Shown one piece after another: positions 25,489-33,177 of a stretch of 64,000 nt of DNA. The notes under the pieces are model-generated. The model was not told where the DNA came from. It worked only from the letters and a program-made list of their open reading frames with translations, and searched no databases. The stretch's first letter is position 1. Every line of letters begins with the position of its first letter. Origin of the DNA: Pseudomonas tolaasii NCPPB 2192 (lineage in GTDB: Bacteria > Pseudomonadota > Gammaproteobacteria > Pseudomonadales > Pseudomonadaceae); the NCBI RefSeq assembly GCF_002813445.1, contig NZ_PHHD01000001.1, positions 3,472,001 through 3,536,000 of the forward strand, given 5' to 3'. The translations under genes were made by a program, and so were the position numbers.

Positions 25489-26540
25489 CTGATTCCTGGT
25501 GGCTCAACCCGTGCAAGGCCGTCGACGCTTCGGCCCATGAACAAGCGCTGGCCCGCCAGCAGCAACTGACCAAACCTGCTGGCTCCCTCGGCCGGTTGGA
25601 GGCGGTCGCCGTGCAATTGGCCGGTTTGCAGGGCCAGGTCAAACCGTCGGTGGATCAGCTGTGGATCGCCATTTTTGCCGGTGACCATGGCGTGGTAGCC
25701 GAGGGCGTGTCGGCGTTTCCCCAGGAAGTGACCGGGCAAATGCTGCATAACTTCGTCACCGGTGGCGCCGCCATCAGCGTATTGGCGCGGCAGTTGGGCG
25801 CGCAACTGGAAGTGGTCGACCTCGGCACGGTAACGCCGTCGCTGAATCTGCCCGGTGTGCGCCATCTGAATATCGGTGCCGGCACAGCCAACTTTGTTAA
25901 CGGGCCGGCGATGACGGCGGCTCAGGGCCGATTGGCGCTGCAAGCGGGCCGAGACAGTGTGCTTCGCGCGCGCGAAGCCGGTGCGCAGTTGTTCATCGGC
26001 GGCGAGATGGGCATTGGCAACACCACGGCGGCGAGTGCGTTGGCGTGTGCCTTGCTCGATTGCGCGGTGAGTGACCTGACTGGCCCCGGCACCGGTTTGA
26101 ATGCCCAGGGCGTCAGCCACAAAGTCGCGGTCATTGAACGCGCGCTGGCGCTGCATGCCGGGCAGCATGGCGACGTGCTGCAAACCCTGTTCAACCTCGG
26201 TGGTTTTGAGATCGCTGCGTTGGTCGGCGCCTATCTGGCCTGTGCCCAGGAAGGCATCGTGGTGCTGGTGGACGGTTTTATTTGCACCGTCGCCGCCCTG
26301 GTGGCGACACGCCTGAACCCCGCATGCCGTGAATGGCTGGTGTTTGGCCACCGGGGCGCCGAGCCCGGCCATCGTCATGTGCTGCAAAGCCTCGATGCCC
26401 AGCCATTGCTTGAACTCGGCTTGCGTTTGGGCGAAGGCAGCGGCGCGGCGCTGGCGGTGCCCATGCTGCGTCTGGCTTGTGCATTGCACGGGCAGATGGC
26501 GACCTTCGCCGAGGCGGCCGTGGCAGATCGCCCGGCATGA
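25485..26540 (+). CDS. cobT: Nicotinate-nucleotide-DMB phosphoribosyltransferase
   Basis: CobT (351 residues) moves ribose phosphate from nicotinate mononucleotide to dimethylbenzimidazole, making alpha-ribazole phosphate. A QQQLTKPAGSLGRLEAVAVQLAG start and a FAGDHGVVAEGVSAFPQEVTGQM block are typical. GEMGIGNTTAASALACALL binds phosphate. The catalytic Glu is near the C-terminus in the LRLGEGSGAALAVPMLRLA stretch. It overlaps cobU and the phosphatase gene by four bases each. Confidence 0.96.
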   Translation: MTDSWWLNPCKAVDASAHEQALARQQQLTKPAGSLGRLEAVAVQLAGLQGQVKPSVDQLWIAIFAGDHGVVAEGVSAFPQEVTGQMLHNFVTGGAAISVLARQLGAQLEVVDLGTVTPSLNLPGVRHLNIGAGTANFVNGPAMTAAQGRLALQAGRDSVLRAREAGAQLFIGGEMGIGNTTAASALACALLDCAVSDLTGPGTGLNAQGVSHKVAVIERALALHAGQHGDVLQTLFNLGGFEIAALVGAYLACAQEGIVVLVDGFICTVAALVATRLNPACREWLVFGHRGAEPGHRHVLQSLDAQPLLELGLRLGEGSGAALAVPMLRLACALHGQMATFAEAAVADRPA

Positions 26541-27112
26541 CCTTGCACCTGGACCTGCTGCGCCACGGCGAAACCGAGCTGGGTGGCGGCCTGCGCGGCA
26601 GTCTGGATGATGCGCTGACCGCCAAAGGCTGGGAGCAGATGCGCACCGCCGTGGTGGAGCAGGGGCCCTGGGACCGTGTGGTCAGCTCACCCTTGCAGCG
26701 CTGCGCGTTGTTCGCCCGCGAGTTGGGCGAACGGCTCAATCTGCCGGTGAGCCTGGAAAAGGATCTGCAGGAATTGCACTTCGGCACGTGGGAAGGTCAG
26801 AGCGCGGCGGCGTTGATGCAGACCGATGCCGAGGCCCTGGGGCTGTTCTGGGCCGACCCCTACCGTTTCACGCCGCCCGAAGGCGAGGCGGTCAGTGATT
26901 TTTCCCACCGTGTTTTGGGAGCAGTCTCGCGTCTGCATCAGGCTTATGCCGGTGAACGCGTATTGCTGATCAGCCATGGCGGTGTGATGAAACTGTTGCT
27001 CGCGCGGGCGCGTGGGCTGCCCCGGGAGCAATTGCTGAATGTCGAAGTCGGCCACGGTGGTCTGTTCCGTTTGCAGGTCGGGGTGGATGGCGTGTTGAAG
27101 GAAGGCGTCTGA
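26537..27112 (+). CDS. Alpha-ribazole phosphatase (histidine phosphatase)
   Basis: A 191-residue phosphoglycerate-mutase-like enzyme that removes the 5'-phosphate of alpha-ribazole phosphate or of cobalamin phosphate. The phosphohistidine motif is LLRHGETELGG near the N-terminus and the second conserved His is in LLISHGGVMKLLLAR. The catalytic Glu is in KDLQELHFGTWEG. The start at 26537 overlaps the cobT stop. Named CobC in enteric bacteria, so the symbol is left empty to avoid a clash with the decarboxylase. Confidence 0.93.
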   Translation: MTLHLDLLRHGETELGGGLRGSLDDALTAKGWEQMRTAVVEQGPWDRVVSSPLQRCALFARELGERLNLPVSLEKDLQELHFGTWEGQSAAALMQTDAEALGLFWADPYRFTPPEGEAVSDFSHRVLGAVSRLHQAYAGERVLLISHGGVMKLLLARARGLPREQLLNVEVGHGGLFRLQVGVDGVLKEGV

Positions 27113-27114
27113 GC

Positions 27115-27843
27115 ATGTTGCCGTTCCTGATCGCCTTGCAATTTCTCAGCAGCCTGCCCATCAAGCTGCCGGGCATGCCGGAACCGCAGCAAGTGGGACG
27201 CTCACTGCTGTTTTATCCGCTGGTGGGCCTGCTGTTCGGCGCGTTGCTGTGGGGCCTGAACCTGGCACTGGCCGGCGCGCCATTGTTGCTGCACGCCGCG
27301 TTGTTGCTGACGGCGTGGGTGTTGCTCAGCGGCGGCTTGCATCTGGACGGCCTGGCCGACAGCGCCGATGCCTGGCTCGGCGGTTTCGGCGACCGTGAGC
27401 GCACGCTGACCATCATGAAAGACCCGCGCAGCGGCCCGATCGCCGTGGTCACCTTGGGCCTGGTGTTGCTGCTCAAATTTGCCGCGCTGGTGGCGTTGAT
27501 CGAGCAGCACAACGGTGCCGCGCTGGTGCTTGCGCCACTGATCGGGCGCGCGTCGATGCTGGCGCTGTTCCTGACCACGCGCTACGTGCGCGCAGGAGGC
27601 TTGGGCCAGGCGTTGTCCGATCATTTACCACGGGTTGTCGGCCAGCAGGTGCTGATCCTCAGCGGCCTGGCGTGTGTGTTGATCGGTGGTTTCAATGGCG
27701 GAATGGCAGTTCTGCTCGCAGCCATCTGCTTTGTGTGGCTGCGCCAATTGATGGTCAACCGCTTGGGCGGCACCACTGGCGACACGGCTGGCGCCTTGCT
27801 GGAGCTGCTGGAGGTGGCCGTGCTGGTCGGTCTGGCGCTGTAA
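27115..27843 (+). CDS. cobS: Adenosylcobinamide-GDP ribazoletransferase
   Basis: CobS/CobV (242 residues) is the membrane enzyme that joins adenosylcobinamide-GDP to alpha-ribazole, finishing the nucleotide loop. It has about six hydrophobic segments. The motifs LQFLSSLPIKLPGMP at the start and GGLHLDGLADSADAWLGGFGDRERTLTIMKDPRSGPIAVV, with acidic Mg-binding residues, are diagnostic. The gap to the phosphatase gene is only two bases. It is the last gene of the cobalamin operon; no terminator was recognised after it. Confidence 0.95.
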   Translation: MLPFLIALQFLSSLPIKLPGMPEPQQVGRSLLFYPLVGLLFGALLWGLNLALAGAPLLLHAALLLTAWVLLSGGLHLDGLADSADAWLGGFGDRERTLTIMKDPRSGPIAVVTLGLVLLLKFAALVALIEQHNGAALVLAPLIGRASMLALFLTTRYVRAGGLGQALSDHLPRVVGQQVLILSGLACVLIGGFNGGMAVLLAAICFVWLRQLMVNRLGGTTGDTAGALLELLEVAVLVGLAL

Positions 27844-27866
27844 CGCTTGCTTGCAATTCACTAATT

Positions 27867-27882
27867 CCGGGTATATACACGC
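27867..27882. promoter_or_regulatory. Candidate operator of the MarR regulator, site 1
   Basis: CCGGGTATATACACGC, 4 bases before the regulator's ATG, matches the perfect palindrome at 28313-28328 in 14 of 16 positions. It could give autorepression. Confidence 0.65.
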
Positions 27883-27885
27883 TCA

Positions 27886-28290
27886 ATGCTTGCCTCCCAA
27901 TGTTTATGCACCAACCTGCGACGCGCCGCCCGTGGCGTCAGCAGGCATTACGACGGCGCTCTCGACGGCTTCGGGATCAACGTTGCCCAGTATTCTCTGC
28001 TGTGCAACCTGCAGCGCCTCGACCAGCCGAGCATTTCCAGCCTGGCTGAAGCCATGGGACTGGACCGAAGTACCCTCGGCCGTAACCTGCGGGTGCTGGA
28101 AGGCGAGGGGCTGGTGCAGTTGGTGGAGGGCGACGACCTGCGCAACCGCCTGGTGTTGCTGACCCAGGCCGGTGAAGAGCGGCTGGCGGCGGCCTTGCCG
28201 GCGTGGGAAGCGGCACAACAGAAATTGATCGATCAACTGGGCGCGGAAAAACGCGAAACCCTGTTGGCCTTGCTGGACGAACTCGCCTGA
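27886..28290 (+). CDS. MarR family transcriptional regulator
   Basis: A 134-residue winged-helix MarR protein. The N-terminus has Cys6 and Cys8 within CLCTNLRRAARGVSRHYDG, the type often seen in redox- or phenolic-sensing MarR proteins. The winged helix is SISSLAEAMGLDRSTLGRNLRVLEGEGLVQLVEGDDLRNRLVLLTQAGE. A palindrome stands before this gene and before the transporter that follows 54 bases later, so it probably represses both. The effector is unknown; a disulfide or thiol switch is possible because of the Cys pair but is inferred only. Confidence 0.92.
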   Translation: MLASQCLCTNLRRAARGVSRHYDGALDGFGINVAQYSLLCNLQRLDQPSISSLAEAMGLDRSTLGRNLRVLEGEGLVQLVEGDDLRNRLVLLTQAGEERLAAALPAWEAAQQKLIDQLGAEKRETLLALLDELA

Positions 28291-28312
28291 GCGCGGGTTT
28301 GTTTGAATACAA

Positions 28313-28328
28313 GCGGGTATATACCCGC
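28313..28328. promoter_or_regulatory. Perfect palindromic operator, site 2
   Basis: GCGGGTATATACCCGC is a perfect 16-base palindrome 16 bases before the transporter's ATG. Its core GGGTATATAC recurs in front of the regulator gene. It is the likely MarR binding site controlling the transporter operon. Confidence 0.75.
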
Positions 28329-28344
28329 GAACGGAGAACAAGAA

Positions 28345-29553
28345 ATGACTTCGATGTGGCGCACCAGCGGATGGGTTCTTTTGGGGAGTGCGCTGATCCT
28401 GGCGTTGTCGTTGGGCGTGCGCCACGGCTTCGGTCTGTTCCTGGCGCCGATGAGCAACGAATTCGGCTGGGGGCGTGAGACTTTCGCCTTTGCCATCGCC
28501 TTGCAGAACCTGATCTGGGGCTTGTCGCAACCCTTTACCGGGGCCCTGGCCGACCGTTTTGGCGCGACCAAGGCAGTGTTTGTCGGCGGCGTGTTGTACG
28601 CCGTGGGCCTGGTGTTGATGGGCATGTCGGATTCGGCGTGGTCGCTGTCGTTGAGCGCCGGTTTGCTGATTGGCATCGGCCTGTCGGGCACCTCGTTCTC
28701 GGTGATTCTTGGCGTGGTCGGCCGCGCTGTAGCGCCGGAAAAACGCAGTATGGCCATGGGCGTCGCCAGTGCTGCAGGCTCCTTTGGCCAGTTCGCCATG
28801 GTGCCGGGCACGCTGGGTTTAATCGGCTGGCTGGGCTGGTCGGAAGCCTTGCTGGCGCTGGGCTTGATGGTGGCGCTGATTCTGCCGTTGGTGGCGATGC
28901 TCAAGGACAAGCCCCTGCCGGCGGTGGTCGGCCAGCAATCCCTGGGCGAAGCGCTGCGAGAGGCGTGTTCCCACTCAGGCTTCTGGCTGTTGGCGTTCGG
29001 CTTTTTCGTGTGCGGTTTCCAGGTGGTGTTTATTGGCGTGCACCTGCCGGCGTATCTGGTGGACCAGCACTTGCCGGCGACGGTGGGCACTACGGTGCTG
29101 GCGTTGATCGGGCTGTTTAACGTGTTCGACACCTACACCGCCGGCTGGCTCGGCGGGCGCATGTCCAAACCACGCTTGCTGACCGGGTTATACCTGCTGC
29201 GTGCGGTGGTGATTGTGCTGTTTCTGTGGGCGCCGGTGACTGAGGTCACGGCTTACCTGTTCGGCATGGCCATGGGCTTTTTGTGGCTGTCCACGGTGCC
29301 GCTGACCAACGGCACGGTTGCGACGTTATTTGGTGTGCGAAACCTCTCGATGCTCGGCGGGATTGTGTTCCTGTTCCATCAACTCGGTTCGTTTCTGGGC
29401 GGCTGGCTGGGCGGCGTGGTCTATGATCGAACCGGTAACTACGATTTGATCTGGCAAGTAGCAATCCTGTTGAGCCTGCTCGCGGCGGCCCTGAACTGGC
29501 CGGTGCGCGAGCGGCCGGTGGCGCGTTTGCAGGCGCAGATGGAGGCAGCATGA
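28345..29553 (+). CDS. MFS transporter under MarR control
   Basis: A 402-residue major facilitator with about twelve membrane segments. GGAG eight bases before the ATG at 28345 supports this start rather than the earlier in-frame one, which would run across the palindrome. The first loop reads LADRFGATKAVFVGG, close to the MFS signature, and a related AGWLGGRMSKPRLLTG loop lies after segment 7. The N-terminal ALSLGVRHGFGLFLAPMSNEFGWGRETFAFAIALQNL is typical of OFA/monocarboxylate or cyanate-like MFS proteins. Substrate unknown. The stop overlaps the start of a 39-residue membrane peptide. Confidence 0.9.
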   Translation: MTSMWRTSGWVLLGSALILALSLGVRHGFGLFLAPMSNEFGWGRETFAFAIALQNLIWGLSQPFTGALADRFGATKAVFVGGVLYAVGLVLMGMSDSAWSLSLSAGLLIGIGLSGTSFSVILGVVGRAVAPEKRSMAMGVASAAGSFGQFAMVPGTLGLIGWLGWSEALLALGLMVALILPLVAMLKDKPLPAVVGQQSLGEALREACSHSGFWLLAFGFFVCGFQVVFIGVHLPAYLVDQHLPATVGTTVLALIGLFNVFDTYTAGWLGGRMSKPRLLTGLYLLRAVVIVLFLWAPVTEVTAYLFGMAMGFLWLSTVPLTNGTVATLFGVRNLSMLGGIVFLFHQLGSFLGGWLGGVVYDRTGNYDLIWQVAILLSLLAAALNWPVRERPVARLQAQMEAA

Positions 29554-29669
29554 GTGTGGCAGTGCGGTGTTTGACCATTGCGGCGTTCGTCACCCTGGCA
29601 CTGTTGGCCTGGTGGGGCTGGCAGCGCGGCGGGTTGGCGTTGATGCAACTGGGTATGTCGATCTGTTAA
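29550..29669 (+). CDS. 39-residue predicted membrane peptide
   Basis: A short frame starting at the ATG that overlaps the transporter's stop (ATGA). It encodes one hydrophobic segment (about residues 7-26, LTIAAFVTLALLAWWGW), then RGGLALMQLGMSIC, giving an N-in, C-out single-pass peptide with a terminal Cys. Start-stop coupling and clean hydrophobicity argue that it is translated, perhaps as a partner of the transporter. No known family comes to mind. Confidence 0.55.
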   Translation: MSVAVRCLTIAAFVTLALLAWWGWQRGGLALMQLGMSIC

Positions 29670-29704
29670 GTTCGGGGTCTGGAATCGTTCAAGGACTTCA
29701 CGAC

Positions 29705-30253
29705 ATGCAGATGCGCTGGCTTGCAGTACCCGCCCTGATGGTCATTGGCAGCGTCGCCATGGCCGCCAATTGCCCGCCGTTGCTTGAGGGCCAATTACCC
29801 AAGCTGCGCGCCAAGGAATCCATCGACCTGTGCCAGCGCTTCGCCGGCAAACCGTTGGTGATCGTCAATACCGCCAGTTTCTGTGGTTTTGCGCCGCAGT
29901 TCAAAGGCCTCGAAGCTCTGTATCAACGCTACAAGGGCCAAAGTCTGGAAGTGATTGGCGTGCCGTCCGATGACTTCAAGCAGGAAGCCAGGACCGGCGA
30001 AGAAACGGCCAAGGTCTGCTACGTGAATTACGGCGTGACCTTCACCATGACCGAGCCGCAGAAGGTCAAGGGGCCGGATGCGGTGCACCTGTTCAAGGTG
30101 CTCGCCCAGCAAACCAGCGCGCCGAAGTGGAATTTCTACAAGTACGTGGTGGACCGTCAGGGCAAGGTGATCGCCAATTTCTCCAGCCTGACCAAGCCGG
30201 ACAGCCCGGACATGATCAAGGCTGTCGAGCAGGCGCTGGCGTCGAAACCCTGA
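29705..30253 (+). CDS. Exported glutathione-peroxidase-like protein
   Basis: A 182-residue thioredoxin-fold peroxidase with a signal peptide (MQMRWLAVPALMVIGSVAMAA), so it should act in the periplasm. The peroxidatic Cys is in NTASFCGFAPQFKGLEALYQRY, and the KWNFYKYVVDRQGKVIANF block holds the conserved Trp-Asn. The usual FPCNQF segment is replaced by GVPSDDF, so the Gln of the classical tetrad is missing; a resolving Cys may be the one in TAKVCYVNYG. Thioredoxin-like or unknown reductants are more likely than glutathione. It starts 35 bases after the micropeptide and ends at a strong terminator, so it may be the last gene of the MarR-controlled transcript. Confidence 0.85.
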   Translation: MQMRWLAVPALMVIGSVAMAANCPPLLEGQLPKLRAKESIDLCQRFAGKPLVIVNTASFCGFAPQFKGLEALYQRYKGQSLEVIGVPSDDFKQEARTGEETAKVCYVNYGVTFTMTEPQKVKGPDAVHLFKVLAQQTSAPKWNFYKYVVDRQGKVIANFSSLTKPDSPDMIKAVEQALASKP

Positions 30254-30265
30254 TGCTCCAGCATT

Positions 30266-30305
30266 AAAAAAGCCCCGCTTCCTTTGCAGGAGAGCGGGGC
30301 TTTTT
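30266..30305. terminator. Bidirectional Rho-independent terminator
   Basis: A long stem, AAAAAGCCCCGCT / AGCGGGGCTTTTT, with an interrupted upper part (TCCT/AGGA), flanked by A and T runs. It lies between convergent genes (peroxidase and FadL-type porin) and serves both. Confidence 0.92.
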
Positions 30306-30318
30306 GTACCGCTTTGAA

Positions 30319-31599
30319 TCAGAAGCGGTAAGTCATGCCCAGGCCAAAGCCGTTGGCACTGTTTTCGTACTTGGCGTTGTAGCTGGCCAGTGCGTTGGAG
30401 CGGTTGACCTTGACGTCTTCTTCCTTCAAGTAGGAGTAGGCCAGGTCGACCGTCATGTTTGGCATGACCTCATAGCCCAGACCCAGGCTGAAGATGGTGC
30501 GGTCGCCGGTAGGAATGCGTGGCGAGCGGTCAGTGTTATTGGTTGGCGACTGGTCGAACGTCAGGCCGGTACGCAATACCACTTGCTTGGTCAGCTGGTA
30601 AGAAGTACCCACGGCGTAAGCCCAGGTGTCATGCCAGTTCTGGTCTTCCTTGATGGTGCCGACCAGCGCCGGCGCGAGTGCGCCACCGGTTGCCCCGCCA
30701 ACCACACCTTCGTTCTTGACGGTGATGTCTTTCAGGCGGCTCCAGCGGGTCCAGGTGGCACCGGCATAGAGTTTCCATGCGTCGGTGAGGTCCTGGGTGA
30801 CCGACAGGTCGTAGGATTCAGGCGTGTCGATCTTCAGCGAGGCGTCGTAGCGGTTGCTGCGCAGGAAGCCGGAGGTCGCAGCAGGCGCCTTGACTTCGGT
30901 GTGACCGTCCAGCTTGTAGCTGACCTTGGAGTGGTAGGTCAGGCCGACGCGGGTGGTGTCGGTGGCCTGTACCAGCACGCCGATGTTGAAGCCGAGCGCA
31001 GTGTCGTCACCCTTGATCTTGATATTGGTGTCCGGCGCGGCAGGGTTCAGCGTCAGGTCCGATTCCAGGGTACCGGCGATACGGTTGATGGTCGGGCCGA
31101 AACCAACGGAAACGCGATCGTTGAAGGCATAGCTGACGGTCGGTTGCAGGGTGATGACTTTAACTTCGCTCTTGCTGCCGAAGCCACGACCCTGGAAGCC
31201 GTTTTCATAATCAGTCACCAGACCGAACGGCGCATAGACGCCGAAACCGACTGCCCACTGATCATTGAGTTTGTTGGTGTAGAAACCGAAAGGCACAGCG
31301 GTGAAAGGCACCATATCGCCTTTGTTGCTGCCGCGGGAACGGCCGCTGACATCGCTGATGTCGGTGGAGGCATCAATGGCTGCAACGCCGCCGGTGATTT
31401 GCTGGCCGCTCAGGCGAGCCATACCGGCAGGGTTACCGTAAACAGTACTTGCATCATCGGCAGAAGAGGATCGACCTGCGAAACCCGTACCCATCCCGCT
31501 GACGCTCTGTTCGTTAAGTGCAAATCCGCTTGCAAACAGTTGGGAGGATGCCATGGCGACGGCGAGGCTAAGTGTGGTCTTGAGCATTACTTTTTTCAT
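30319..31599 (-). CDS. FadL/OmpP1 family outer-membrane transporter
   Basis: A 426-residue outer-membrane barrel for hydrophobic compounds such as long-chain fatty acids. A signal peptide ends near LFASGFA. The N-terminal hatch has GMGTGFAGRSSSADDASTVYGNPAGMARL with the conserved NPA element. Alternating strand patterns follow, and the protein ends GLGMTYRF, with terminal Phe. Length is typical. It is monocistronic, bounded by the terminator after it. The exact substrate cannot be told; several FadL paralogs are usual in pseudomonads. Confidence 0.93.
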   Translation of the reverse strand: MKKVMLKTTLSLAVAMASSQLFASGFALNEQSVSGMGTGFAGRSSSADDASTVYGNPAGMARLSGQQITGGVAAIDASTDISDVSGRSRGSNKGDMVPFTAVPFGFYTNKLNDQWAVGFGVYAPFGLVTDYENGFQGRGFGSKSEVKVITLQPTVSYAFNDRVSVGFGPTINRIAGTLESDLTLNPAAPDTNIKIKGDDTALGFNIGVLVQATDTTRVGLTYHSKVSYKLDGHTEVKAPAATSGFLRSNRYDASLKIDTPESYDLSVTQDLTDAWKLYAGATWTRWSRLKDITVKNEGVVGGATGGALAPALVGTIKEDQNWHDTWAYAVGTSYQLTKQVVLRTGLTFDQSPTNNTDRSPRIPTGDRTIFSLGLGYEVMPNMTVDLAYSYLKEEDVKVNRSNALASYNAKYENSANGFGLGMTYRF

Positions 31600-31745
31600 T
31601 ATTAGAACTCCGTGGTGATCACCGCTGCGGAAAGTAACAATAAATTTAAGTTCGCGCTATAGGCTGTAATGCAGGAGATAGAGCGGTTTTGTAGGACAAT
31701 CAGACCAAAGTCAGCGTTTTTAGCCGAATCTTGCAAAACGCCTGA

Positions 31746-32228
31746 TCAACAAGTGACCTGATTCATGGGTGAAACACAGGTTTTCCAGGCGTGGGTGAAA
31801 TCTCGCAGCCTTCCTTGTGGGTGAAATATTTCTTTCCAGATACGCGCCATGGCCACCACATCGCCGGGCGGCGGCAGGGCGGGGCGGTGTTGTTCCACCA
31901 GCAACCACGCAATGGCCGTGGCGTAGCGCAGGTTGACCGTGAGCTCGAGCTGGGGCGCGCTGAGGAAGGCATGCTGGCTTGCCAGCCCGCGGACCAGGCT
32001 GGCGCGTTCGGGGTCCTGCGCCAGGTAGTCGTCCCACAAGGCGCGGTGGCGGGGTTCGGTGATGCTGTACAGGCCGTGGCCGCGCCGATCATGCAGGGCC
32101 GACCCTAATTCCGACTGGCTGGCGGCAATGCCCAGCAACAGGGATTCCGCAGTCTGGTCATGGCAGCCGAGGTACGACAACGTCGGCCTGATCACATAAC
32201 GACACAATTCGCTGGCGGCGATACCCAT
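31746..32228 (-). CDS. Orphan protein resembling phage virion muralytic family
   Basis: A 160-residue protein without signal peptide. From memory, it lines up with small phage virion-associated muralytic or structural proteins, whose motif order is AExLxLGTAAQES, GxYQxEPxTHDDIWxNYL, LxxNLxYATAxARxxY and WKxxYNT. Here the matching segments are AESLLLGIAASQSELG, HGLYSITEPRHRALWDDYLAQ, LTVNLRYATAIAWLLVEQH and ARIWKEIFHPQGRLRDF. The Glu expected in QES is displaced (SQSE), so catalysis may be lost. No phage genes surround it, so it looks like a domesticated relic or a widespread chromosomal cousin. The similarity needs a search. Confidence 0.6.
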   Translation of the reverse strand: MGIAASELCRYVIRPTLSYLGCHDQTAESLLLGIAASQSELGSALHDRRGHGLYSITEPRHRALWDDYLAQDPERASLVRGLASQHAFLSAPQLELTVNLRYATAIAWLLVEQHRPALPPPGDVVAMARIWKEIFHPQGRLRDFTHAWKTCVSPMNQVTC

Positions 32229-32453
32229 ACAAGCCTCGGTCCATGAAAGTGGTCGACGGTGCCTGAGGGGGGAGCTTGGCAGCTGTGAATCGGATCTCAG
32301 GCCCGTCGCAAGCGGATCACGCCGCTTGAGTTGAAGTGTAGTGTCATATTTGTGATGTAAAGGACTGTTTTTAAAACATCTTCTTCATTTAGTTATAACG
32401 TTTATATCTATTTGAACTTAGTGCGTCGACTGAAAACCCGAATTTCAGGCAAT

Positions 32454-32484
32454 AAAAAACCCTGTGTTTTAAACAGGGTTTTTT
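32454..32484 (-). terminator. Rho-independent terminator
   Basis: AAAAACCCTGT and ACAGGGTTTTT form an 11-base stem with flanking A/T runs. It follows the small gene at 32507-32731 on the minus strand. Confidence 0.88.
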
Positions 32485-32506
32485 GTGTTTCAGCCGTTCG
32501 GGTCGA

Positions 32507-32731
32507 TCAGGCAGTCAGTGCCTGACGGGTACGCTCGATCACAGCCTGCAGCGGTTCTGCGCTGGAGTATTGATCGGGGTACAGGCGTTCGCTGTGACGG
32601 GCGATGCCGTGTTCGTTGACCAGAGTGAAGCTGAAGCAGCCTTTGCGAGCGGCCATGATCAGGCAGTTCATTGGAGCAAAAGCGTTGGTGAGGGTGCGAA
32701 TGGCATCCTGAGTGTGGATTTGAGTGTTCAT
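32507..32731 (-). CDS. Small conserved hypothetical protein
   Basis: A 74-residue soluble protein with the core NAFAPMNCLIMAARKGCFSFTLVNEHGIARHSERLYPDQYS, which reads as a beta-hairpin followed by a helix. Two Cys and a central MAARKG motif stand out. TAGGAAC precedes the ATG and a terminator follows 22 bases after the stop, supporting a real single-gene unit. The 5' leader carries stacked palindromes. Similar short proteins are, I believe, common in Pseudomonas, but no function is known to me. Confidence 0.75.
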   Translation of the reverse strand: MNTQIHTQDAIRTLTNAFAPMNCLIMAARKGCFSFTLVNEHGIARHSERLYPDQYSSAEPLQAVIERTRQALTA

Positions 32732-32754
32732 ATTATTGGTGTTCCTACAAATGA

Positions 32755-32813
32755 CACGGTTTAAGAACCGTGCAACGTTAAAACGTTCCAGTAACGCTGA
32801 TCACCATTGATCA
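32755..32813. repeat. Three stacked short palindromes in leader/promoter
   Basis: Within 59 bases lie CACGGTT-TAAG-AACCGTG (32755-32772), AACGTT-AA-AACGTT (32774-32787) and TGATCA-CCAT-TGATCA (32798-32813). They stand 23-82 bases before the ATG of the 74-residue leftward gene. The first could form a leader RNA hairpin, and the others could be protein-binding sites. Confidence 0.5.
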
Positions 32814-33177
32814 AACGAAGAACCCGACTGGAACAAAGCAGCCAGTTTGAAGCGCTGAATTAAGTCAGGCGCGCTTGGGCTGGCAGGTAGGTACTTAGGA
32901 GGGCAGGCAACACAACAGGGGCAAAGGTTCTGGGCCCGGGGTGAAGATCCTGATCAATTTGCAGGTTGGTTCGGTCAGAGTATTGAAACTTCGCGGCACC
33001 CTTTGCTTGTTCAAAGGCAGTGTCGTCGCAAGTGATACCTGGAAACCATCGAGGTGGCCGATCCCGTGTTGTACAGGGGACTTGTTCGACCAGAATTGAC
33101 TTTCAGCTTGGTACTAACGCCGCGGATAGTAACGGATTGAAACAAGGAAAGAAAGTGTGCTAACCAAAAAACTTCAA
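32814..33177. other. Intergenic stretch, no gene seen
   Basis: About 360 bases with scattered stop codons in all frames and lower GC than neighbouring genes. No gene, terminator or repeat was recognised. A small RNA is possible but nothing in the sequence demands it. Confidence 0.45.

Noticed and set aside
30304..31605. 433-codon plus-strand frame opposite the FadL-type gene
   Set aside because: The porin with signal peptide and terminal Phe is on the minus strand, and a terminator precedes this frame.
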